64,000 bases of DNA, taken from contig OZ023210.1 in assembly GCA_963995525.1 (NCBI GenBank), forward strand, positions 7,900,906 through 7,964,905, written 5' to 3'. This document shows positions 12,501 through 24,500 of this stretch, piece after piece. The stretch's first letter is position 1; the number at the start of each line of letters is the position of its first letter. The DNA comes from Escarpia spicata (Eukaryota > Annelida > Polychaeta > Sabellida > Siboglinidae). A program made the position numbers and the translations under genes. The notes below the pieces were generated by a model. That model was not told the DNA's origin and ran no database searches. It saw only the letters and a list, made by a program, of their open reading frames with translations.

Positions 12501-15500
12501 TATAAATGTTGCAGTTCCTGACCTTTTTCGACAATTGTATACATCTATAATTTAATAATTTGCTACTTTATTATGTCTGTTGTTGTTGACATAGTTTCAT
12601 TGTACTTACTCTTATGGTTTCATCGTGTATCCTGGCGGAGTGAATGAGAGCGTAGACACCCCCTACTTCTACCACCTGTCAACATGAACACATATAAACA
12701 AACCGAGAATCAAATCTAAACAAACTCTAAAATGCAAAACAATTTTGAGTTTTCCCATCACCAGGTGGCACCATTTATCATAGATAACGCCGACCCACCT
12801 AGGCTTATCTACTTTGTCTGCATGAGTCCTTGTTTCAACGCATACACACACTGCAGTTTCATAGATATACGGGACTATTATTTGACGTAATAATTATAAT
12901 AATAACAAGATCATTTCTTTCGCATCAAAATTCTCAGAAATCAAGTAAATAAAACAAAACAGTGCATAAAAACAAACAGGTTATCCAATCTCGAAATCAG
13001 TCAGCATCATTAGATGTCAATAGATGGGGGCAAAGATGGATACACACAGATAAAGAAAACATGCATACTTAAAGCATGAGAGTTCCTTCAGGGTCTTGCG
13101 ATATTGAGTATTGTTAGAATTTGTACACCATGATTTAGGCTCCCATTTTTAACCAGCCTGTTCACTCTACACTTATTTACACAAAAATTGTCATAAGTTT
13201 TATAGAACCATTAGTGGTAGTAAGTCTGATAACATATATTATAACTAGCCTAAATCTGTGTTTTTGAAGAGAAATAATACTAACATAATTTCAACATATG
13301 CACAATTGTTTCATGACTATTTTATTACCAAACGTTACTGTTATTTCACTGACAATAGTGTCACATTAATAAATACTTACATTTTTAATTTGGTCATTTT
13401 CTTTGCACATGGTTGCAAGTATTTTCAATGCCTGGACCTTGGTATCCTGAAAACATTGATTAATGTATTGTCATATTATACACCAAAACCTACATTAGAG
13501 GTACTTTCTCAATTCAATTGATTTGTTAACCTTTTTGCAGCATACTACAATATTTATTATATATACCGCCACCCGTCCAATGCAGTGCACAACGCTTTAC
13601 AGATATACAGAAAATATGTTCCAAATAATAATGGTGTAATAAAAACAATACTTACTATTATCATAGATAAAACTAAATTAGGTTATGTTAGCAGGGATTC
13701 CCTTGGACAGCGGAAACACGTCAATGACACGTTGTGTGCTGGGATGATGCATACATTTTTGCCGCATGTGCCCAAAAGATGCAATCAAAAACATTGTGAG
13801 AAAATTTAGGGGGATTTGTGTAGAAACTTAATCCACCAATCTTGATTTTTCCGTTATAACTATGTTTTTTTCTAAATTTGACACATCAGTGCGATAATTA
13901 AATAATTCCACATAATCCCAGGCACATTTACGCTACAAGTATAAAACAAAACTGTGTCTTAGTGCATTTTCATGCCCAAAAGGCATTCCAGTTTGCTCTA
14001 GTCTGCACCTAAATACAGACAACGGCTGTGCAGACAACAAACTGAATGGGAGGTATATAAGTCACATCTTATATTAATTGAGAACAGTCTAATCAATACC
14101 CTTGTGCCTTGTCTACACCTTGACAATGTTTGTAAGCTGTAAACAAGCACCGTGAACAGCGTTTGTTGCCGCCGACACCATATTATCGCCCATCGTCAAC
14201 TTTCACGTCTTGCCGAACAAAGTGCAATTCATTCACATGCAACATTTTAAAATGCATGTATGCTTGCTAAATATTACAACTGGAGTTCATTATTTTAAAA
14301 AAATCAACATTTTAAAAAGCATGTTTATAAATCATGCCTCCGTCACCAAGGCTCACAAACAGTACATTCATTACAAATGCTCCCATCACCCAGGGTCATA
14401 AACTTTGAAAAATACGTTCCAGTCTTTCATATAATAATCTTACTGTATACGGGTAGTATAATTTAATTGGGCTAAATTAATTCGGTCATTTTGCAAACTT
14501 ATAATCTAATTTCCTCTCAAAAGACTGCACTGATGGAGCCTCAACCATCAATTTGTGAGGCTATTCATTCAAAAACATTTCTGAGCATGCTGATGGTTAT
14601 ACATTACGTACCCAGAAATATGTTGAGCAGACAGTCCTGAATAAAACTCAAACAAGTTAAATAATAACATGATTACATGCCTAATATTAAAAATGTAATA
14701 TTCACATTCATCTGGTTATTTACACGATCATACTATTATGCAAACTAATTAATACAATTTTAATCACCTGATAAAATGTTGAAAAGGCACATAGTTCTGT
14801 GACTGATGTGCCTGAAGGGAATATGCATGTCTTTTTCCAGATCGATCTCCGTATTAGTATTATTATTATAAACTAAGACAGATGTAGACATCAATGAGTT
14901 AAGCTAAAACATATTCAATAGACAAATAAATAAACAGAGTTAAAACATCAATCAGTTACATGATCTAACGAGCAAAGTACATTATTTTGATGGTTTAAAC
15001 ATGGAGTATTTTATTAAACTGTTCACTCATATTACTTTAACTAGTCATATACTACAGCTAGTCAGCTATGAACGTATACTACAGCTAGTCAGCTATGAAT
15101 GTATACTACAGCTAGTCAGCTATGAACATATACTACAGCTAGTCAGCTATGAACATATACTACAGCTAGTCAGCTATGAACATCAAGTAACCTGATTTGT
15201 GATGGTGAAACCCACGGAGGGAGGAGGTTAAGTCAGAAAAAAGTAAAACATTAAAATTAATGTCCATATCATGTCACTCTACAATCAGTCCCCAATTTCT
15301 TAATGTTTCATGACATATTGAGGTTGCGGAAAAAACACAACAGTTTGACCATTTCAATAAAAAATACCACCTGGTAATTTACATCAATCATACGAAATAT
15401 AAAGAAATGCTTTGGTGAGAAACATAACAACAATAATGAATTCAGAGTAAAATCATTCTTAACCAGCAAGTTTGACAGTACTAATGTGAAATAGCATTTC

Positions 15501-18500
15501 TTTAAACTGTGAACATGTTTAGAACCTGTATGTTTAATTTCTTGTGTGATAATAATAAAACTTTATTTTGACACCGTCAAATCCAGGGCTTCTGCTTCAA
15601 CATAGCTTAAAATTAATATTCATGTTCAATATGGTAGTTGTAAATGATTTAAAAAAAAAATACTCTGTAAAATTTTAAAAACTGCAAATTATTCCGTAAG
15701 TCTTTGTAATTACAGCCAATGTTGACCTGAAGAAAACAGGAAGTTTGTACCATCTGCATGGAGAAGGCTTGCTCCGTCAGCTTGGCCATGTCGTGGCACC
15801 GTCCACACACTCGCTCCGGTTGGACGTAGCCCAAGTACGGCAACAGAGTCTACAGCATCCAACAACAGTAACCCCTTAGATCCAATGCAATTTAACAATA
15901 TACCATAATGGTCGTATTTGTTGGGACACGTACAAATAACAAAATTATCAGCTGTCTCAAAACACACGGAGCACAAAAATAATTCTCAGATTGACTGTCC
16001 TAATACATATGAAAGCAAATGAGTCCTTACATCATGTCATCTCCGTTTTATTACCTTGGTGTTAACAAGGTAACTTCATCATGGATACCCTGTCTATTAC
16101 CGTGCTACTAACTTTTTTTGAGTGGCCCAATGGCCCTATATCCTGTGTGCTCGAATACATAGGGACAAAAAGTAATTCTATATTTATTAAGGTGTCCCAA
16201 AACATACAGAACAAAAAATAATTATTTTCTAGAATGTTAGTGTCCCAAAATCAGACGATGTCCCAATACATACGGTCATTATGGGTATTATATATACATG
16301 TATAATGACATCCTAAGGAAGGTGTTTATCTTTATGAAATATGAGTCTTATTGGTTTTTAAGCAATAACTTTTTGTACATTAAAATTGCTAGTTATATTT
16401 CAACCTACTGGTACTTTGAATTCCCTACAAAATGGCATAAGATACATATCTGTGCAATGCATATTTGTTGTTACTGTAAATGCATTTACCATGGACCATA
16501 GCAATCTAAATGGCTGTCAAACAAAAGTTTCCACATATTGTATTTGAAGCCGTTCGTGTACTAAAAGACTGGCAAAAATTATTTCTGGCTAAGGGCCTTT
16601 GTAGAAGCAGCTATTCTTCTTCCCCTTGCTCCCTTGCGAGGTGGGGTCCATGTCTATGTGGGGGTCGATGTCTATGTGGGGGTCGATGTCTACGTGGGGG
16701 TCGATGTCTACGTCACTCAGTTGCTTCTTCTACTTTTATTGTTATTTCCCTCCACCTCTGTCTGTTGTCCGCAATGACCTTCCATTCCTGGCTGTTCCCA
16801 CCTGCCTTCTTAAGGTTTCTTTTCATGCTGTCATTCCATCTCAGCTTTGGTCTTCCTCTTCACCATTTGCCATCCTATTTTGCTTTCCATGCTCTTTTTG
16901 ACAGTCTGTCTCCGCCCATTCTTTGCATGTGTCCTGCGGCTCCTGCCCATCTCATTCTGTTTCCCACTACTTTCATCTTTAAGTTTTTTTTAAGCCAATC
17001 TCTTATCTCAGTTCCGTCACCTTCCTTCTGTCTTCTCGTGTTACTCTACATATTCTTCTGACCCAGTTCTTCTCTGCTACTTGTTGCTCCTCCTGTCCCT
17101 CCGTCAGTGTCAGTGTTCCCAATCTATATACATACATGCTGGTACAACGTAGGCTTCCAACACATTTCCTTTTAGCTGTTTGTTTAGTTTTCCATCCCAC
17201 ATAACGCCTTCCACCTTCTTCCACGCTGCTGTTCCTGCTTGCACCCTCCTCTGTATTTTTTTACTAGCACCTGAGCTATTATCAAATAAATATTACATAT
17301 AGACATTGGAGAAATACCAGTTCAATGAAACCATGCAGGATTAGCAGACAATGAAGCCTGCTCCATAGAGTGTTTGATATACGAGTTCAGCATTTACAAT
17401 GAACTGAAACCCTGGGTCTTGAAAAAGTCTGAATGAGGCCTGCAGGTCCCACCCGCCCATCAACAGTGTCTAACATGGCTCCCCTTTAGTGCCTGCAGGT
17501 CCCACCCGCCCATCAACAGTGTCTAACATGGCTCCCCTTTAGTGCCTGCAGGTCCCACCCGCCCATCAACAGTGTCTAACATGGCTCCCCTTTAGTGCCT
17601 GCAGGTCCCACCCGCCCATCAACAGTGTCTAACATGGCTCCCCTTTAGTGCCTGCAGGTCCCACCCGCCCATCAACAGTGTCTAACATGGCTCCCCTTTA
17701 GTGCCTGCAGGTCCCACCCGCCCATCAACAGTGTCTAACATGGCTCCCCTTTAGTGCCTGCAGGTCCCACCCGCCCATCAACAGTGTCTAACATGGCTCC
17801 CCTTTAGTGCCTGCAGGTCCCACCCGCCCATCAACAGTGTCTAACATGGCTCCCCTTTAGTGCCTGCAGGTCCCACCCGCCCATCAACAGTGTCTAACAT
17901 GGCTCCCCTTTAGTGCCTGCAGGTCCCACCCGCCCATCAACAGTGTCTAACATGGCTCCCCTTTAGTGCCTGCAGGTCCCACCCGCCCATCAACAGTGTC
18001 TAACATGGCTCCCCTTTAGTGCCTGCAGGTCCCACCCGCGCATCAACAGTGTCTAACATGGCTCCCCTTTAGCGAACACCTACACCAACAGGAACTGTTA
18101 GAAGATGGATAACTCATTACTAGAATGAGTGCCTGCAGGTCCCACCCGCCCATCAACAGTGTCTAACATGGCTCCCCTTTAGCGAACACCTACACCAACA
18201 GGAAATGTTAGAAGATGGATAACTCATTACTAGGCAAGTGGTTCCTGACTGCTTTTAATAATATTACATAATGACATGACCAACTGAGTAGATCTTTTGT
18301 GTCATTTCACTGCTGGTCAGATTTATGAATTAATGTATGAGCTAATACACTTATTAAAATATTACAAAATATGAATATTTCTGTTATTAGTATTCGCAGC
18401 CAATACAATTGTTAGTATAAAATAAAACACATTGAAATATATATCTAAAATACTAGTTTAATTATTCTGTTTTTCAGCTAATCATGTCATTAATTACTTC

Positions 18501-21500
18501 AGTTCTTTGGAGATACATAAATAATTATTATAAATCTATCACCATAGACATAGTCAAAATGTCAAAGTCAAAACCAAACCTTTCAGAAAACTACAAAAAA
18601 AGTTAGTGTGTAGTTTCAGTTGATGTTATTTCGGTTAAACATGTAATTAATAAAGTAGTTTGCCATGGTGCCGAATCGAAAAAAATTCACCTGTTGTGGT
18701 CGTGTCGGCAAAGGAACCACTTTGGCGGTGATACTTCAGCAAAATTTCTTTTAGAAAACGTAACTGATGCATTGAAATTCACCGCCGATGTGACAAAAAT
18801 TTCCCATCGATGCAACCAAAGCAACTAAATAAATCTGGTCACCTCAATTAGCCGACGTGGTAGCGCTACCGTGGCAACCAGCTACTCATATTAGGATACT
18901 GCGGATATTATTTAAACACAACATATTTTGACATCAGAAAATTGGATTCGTGATGAGCAAAACCAGCTGAAGACGCAGCTTTTAAGTGTTTTAGAAATCC
19001 AGACTCACTAACAGTTTAGTGGATGTCACTATCAGGAATATGTTTGGACTTACATCGGATGTGCCGGCCAGATGGGGATTTCAAAGTTGTTCCTTTTATG
19101 CGGATCTTCTTTACATCAGGTGTACATACTAATAACAAAGGTCTGTTCCGTTGTAATATTCATACAATACAATTTTTTACAATATTACAATAGAACAGCC
19201 CTTTGTTATTAAAAATAATACAATGTTTTAGAAATCCAGACTGAATAATAGTTTGGTTGGTTCACTATCAGGAATATGTTTGGACTTACATTAGATATTA
19301 TAATAATACTGCATAGATGTGTAGTTGTGTGTATTTTATATGCTCATTTGCAACTTTAATAATTGCTATTGTCTGCCTTGTGCGCTCTTCTTAAAATAAT
19401 AACTTCATGTAGCATAAAAAATAAGTCGTTTAAAACAATGTTTTTTGTAAGTACTTTTACCTGTTTAAAAGTACATGTACCTTTTAGTACTTATGTAACT
19501 TTACAAGATATTATAACAAATTCTAATACACAGCTGTAGGAATGATGATTCAGTATCATACTCATCCATAGTTATGCGTGCGAACAACAAAGACTAACCT
19601 TCTGGTCGCAGCACTTGCCACAGTAGATGAAGCCACAGTGTCGGCAGTGGTGACGACGTCGGAAGTGACTGAAGCGAACCCTGCATCCATGACACTGGCT
19701 TGCCTGGTCGTCCGCAACCCATCTGCAAAATGTTAAACACAATATTTATTATAGACATGATTTAATATGTCGGGGCATGGTCAAGTGTTGGTTGAGGGAA
19801 CGGTTGATTGAATCCACATGCTGAGTGATGTATCAAAACTTGGATAATTTTGTTCACCCCTCATTGCTTGTGCCTTTTGGAAGAATCTGTACTATTTATA
19901 AATCATTGTCCCCATTGGTCCCGCCCACCTGATGTATAGTAATAGGCTCATAGGAGTAGTAAAACATCCCATATGTTGTGACAATTTTTGACATGTTCAA
20001 TTAATATGCTCCAGAATGGGAAGATGATTAAGAGATGGTCGCTCATGCGTGAAAACGTAAACAAGTTAAAAAACAACGGCTTGCAAAATTTTATTGGAAA
20101 GTCAAAATTAAGCATTCGATTAAACAATACAGATTACCACATCTACTACATTGCCAAGTCTACACACGCATAAATCGTTAACGCACCATATATATATATT
20201 ACTTACTAAAATCAACAATTACCCCGCGAACTTCCTACCAAAATTTGCCATATTTAATTGAAATCAACACGGAACTGAAGAAGCAACGAACCAGTTCACA
20301 AAATAGATAAGTGCCACTACACCTAGCCAACCACCCTGAGGCACCCACAATCAAGAAGGTATTAATATTTAACAGTTATCCTAGGCAATATACATAACTA
20401 TACCACTCTAAATCCACCAAGTGCTACGTGCATTATCGTCTCGTCCCCTAGCAACGACAACAATATGCTTTCGGGCTTACGACTACAGCTCATGTAAACA
20501 CAGAACCAAAAACAACACGCCCAATCTTGTGCAACTGTAGGGATCCATTTTGTCCATAGGCTGCCAATATCAATAGAAAGGAAACACTGTACAGTACACA
20601 ATAATAAACGTTCTACTAACAGGCTTTTCGTCAAGATGCTCTATCCCAGTATCGCCCTGGGGCCCAGCCAGGGTGAAGACCTATATTTTCAATTGCACCG
20701 CACAAACGTCTTGAAACTCATCCACCCCATACGGCTACCGTTCAAACAACTACTAAAAGTTAAAACAGCAGCCTATACAATCTGGATTCCCAGTATATGT
20801 CCTCACAATGATGTAAATACAAACAAAGGACAACATGCAACAAAGTACAGAGTTGAGAACCTTAGCCTCGTATAGTAGATGGATATCCTGTGTCTCCTGG
20901 CATATAGGAATACTATTATTACTTCTCCTTTCTCTTGATGTTGAGAGCACCTCTGGGCCAAAGTTTCCTTGTGGAGAATGCACAAAAGCAGTTAGACGAA
21001 AAGACTATGGAATCGCATGTGATAATTGCGGTATTTGGTATCACACCAGATGTATCCACGTGTGTGACCAAGTATATTTTGTACAAGGCGGTATATCCTG
21101 AACTTGCTTTGCCTATGGTATACAAAACTTCTCCAGTGAACTCTTCGCCACTATTCCTGCCGAATCATATACGGGATCCAGATACCACCCTTCCCTGGAT
21201 GATATATCATGAGCCTCATTACTGTCAACAACCAGATCCAGTAGCCATGCATGCCAACAAGGTAGCCCAGCCAGTTGCAGCTTGATCCATGGTGGGTCCC
21301 CACCTACGACCTCCACACTGAAGCACTCTGCCAAACCACCAGACTTCAACTCCATCTCAAACACCATGGACAAACACCATGGGCAGCTTGTCCCAAGATC
21401 CAAACCAACCACTACCAACAAAACAAAGCCAAACCCTTCGAACTTTAGTCATCAATTTTCAGTCTTCGCCATAAAAAGTTGAACTATGAAACCTGCTAAA

Positions 21501-24500
21501 AATTGCAAAACCAGACATTCTGATTGGCACTGAAATATGGTTAGACCCAGACATCTTGAAATATTCCCACCCAATTATGTTTTCAGACGAGACAGACAAG
21601 GTGGTTATGGTGGAGTCCTCATTGCTACCAAGGATCACCTGGTTGCCCACGAAATACATCATAACACAACAGCTGAAGCGGTGTTAGTGTAGATCCAGAC
21701 CAATGAAAAAGCAGTACATTTTGTAGTTCGCTTCATATATAGATCACCGTTGTACACGAGTGAAGAACAGATGAACGAAATCCTTCGGACTATGGACCTT
21801 GCCGCACCCAACAACACCATGTGGTTTGGTGGTGACCTAAACCTCCCAGATAGTGACTGGGAGTACCAGCAAACATCAGAGAGGATCAATCCACTCAAGG
21901 TAAACACTGCTTTCCTTGACAAAGTTACACACCTTGGACTCCACCAGCTCAATAAAACACTAACGAGAGGCAATGCAATCCTAGACTTGTTCCTCACAAA
22001 CAGTCCAAACTTAATTACCCGAACAACTGTCATTCCTGGTCTGGGGGACCATGACATTGTCCTAATTGACAGCCAAGTAAAAGCACAGAAAACAAAGGCA
22101 GTCCCAAGAACCATCAGTTTTGTTTTTTAAAGCAGACTTCATCTCCATCCAAAAAGAAACACAAGCCTTCAGTGAAATCCTGGTCACCAAAGCTAGTACT
22201 AAGACTGTTGAAGATATCTGGAAGACCATTGAAAACCATCTGAACACCATGATAGTGATGTCCCAACAAAGATATGTTTAACTAAATATCACCAGCCGTG
22301 GATCACGAACATCTTGAAGCACCTATCCAGATGCAAACAGAGGGCATGGGCCAAGGCAAAGAAAACAAACAGAAAGACAAGGACAGGTACAAGAGAATCA
22401 AGAAAGAAACAAGAAGAGCTAAGAGACAAGCTTACCAAGAATACGTTCATGACTTCATCAATGAAGACAAATCAAAGAACCTATGGTGTCTCATCAAACA
22501 TCAGAGATGTGACTCAGTTGGCGTAGCTCCCCTGAAGAAGGATGGGCTCACGTACAGTGAAAGCAGGTGAGGGCAGACATTCTCAATGAGCAGTTCTGCG
22601 CTGTCTACACCAAAGAAGATCTCACCACAATCCCCACTCTTGACAACAGTCTTCATCCAGACATGACAGGAATCAGTACTAGTGTAAATAGCATCACAAA
22701 GCTCCTTAAAAACCTAAACCCTCAGAAATCAGCTGGCCCAGATGACATTCCCTGCCGTCTTCTACAGTCAGTAGCAGAAGAGCTCGCTCCTGCACTCACA
22801 CAACTCTTCCAGAGCTCGCTCCTGCACTCACACAACTCTTCCAGAGCTCGCTCCTTCACTCACACAACTCTTCCAGAGCTCCCTCCTGCACTCACACAAC
22901 TCTTCCAGAGCTCGCTCCTGCACTCACACAACTCTTCCAGAGATCACTACAAACAAGTGAGATTCCTGCACTCACACAACTCTTCCAGAGATCACTACAA
23001 ACAAGTGAGATTCCTGCAATATGGAAACATGCAATGGTACAACCAGTGTTTAAGAAAGTAGACCGAAGCCAGGGTGCAAACTACAGACCTATCTCCCTCA
23101 TATGCATCTGCAGTAAACTACAGACCTATCTCCCTCACATGCATCTGCTGTAAACTACAGACCTATCTCCCTCACATGCATCTGCTGTAAACTACAGACC
23201 TATCTCCCTCACATACATCTGCTGTAAACTACAGACCTATCTCCCTCACATGCATCTGCTGTAAACTACGGACCTATCTCCCTCACATGCATCTGCTGTA
23301 AACTACGGACCTATCTCCCTCACATGCATCTGCTGTAAACTACAGACCTATCTCCCTCACATGCATCTGCTGTAAACTACTGACCTATCTCCCTCACATG
23401 CATCTGCTGTAAACTACGGACCTATCTCCCTCACATGCATCTGCTGTAAACTACGGACCTATCTCCCTCACATGCATCTGCTGTAAACTACAGACCTATC
23501 TCCCTCACATGCATCTGCTGTAAACTACGGACCTATCTCCCTCACATGCATCTGCTGTAAACTACAGACCTATCTCCCTCACATGCATCTGCTGTAAACT
23601 ACAGACCTATCTCCCTCACATGCATCTGCTGTAAACTACAGACCTATCTCCCTCACATGCATCTACTGTAAACTATGGACCTATCTCCGTCACATGCATC
23701 TGCTGTAAACTACAGACCTATCTCCCTCACATGCATCTGCTGTAAACTCCTCGAACATGTCATCAGATCCAAGGTTACTGCACATCTGGACCGCAACAAC
23801 AGAGATGGATGCTCATGCGTGAAAACGTAAACAAGTTAAAAAACGACGGCTTGCAAAATGTTACCAACACGGTTTTCGGAAATGGAGATCATACAAAATA
23901 ACTAATACTAACCATCGACGACCTGGCAACTGAACAAGTTAAAGGGGGACAGACCGACACAATCTTTCTAGACTTTGCTAAGGCCTTTGATAAAGTTCCA
24001 CACCAGCGCCTCCTCGAAAAGCTCGACCACTATGGCATCCGAGGCCACACACTAAAATGGATCGAGGTATTCCTTTCGGGCAGGACACAAAAAGTAGGTG
24101 TTGAGGGAACAAAATCATCAATAGGACATGTTATCTCTGGAGTACCCCAGGGATTTATTCTGGGCCCAACACTCTTCCTGATATATATAAATGATACAGT
24201 ATCGGAGACAGCATCCAAAACAAAATCAGACTCTATGCAGATGATAACATCCTGTACACTCCCATAAAAAACACCAATGACAGCAAAAGACTCCAACAAG
24301 ACCTGGACTTGTGGGTAGAGACATGGCAAATGCAATTCAACTTAGACAAATGCCAAAAAAGAAAACTGATTAAGTCCAACTGCCGGTACTCCCTACATGG
24401 TCAGACACTCAAACAAGCATAAAGTACCTCGGTGTCGAGATTAATTAACATCTCCACTGGCGGAAACATATAAAGGCCACCACAGCAAAGGCGAATAAGA

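Noticed and set aside
15001..15195. ILQLVSYE repeat peptide
   Set aside because: 27-bp tandem repeat, multiple of three by chance; no flanking gene signals.
17438..18181. CRISPR array
   Set aside because: Direct repeats without unique spacers in a eukaryotic sequence; it is a minisatellite. The same applies to the other arrays.
20398..20634. 78-codon minus-strand frame ending at the LINE 5' edge
   Set aside because: No motif, no splice partner in phase with the FYVE/ARM exons.
21113..22250. Minus-strand open frames over the LINE
   Set aside because: Antisense of the endonuclease region; no homology of their own.
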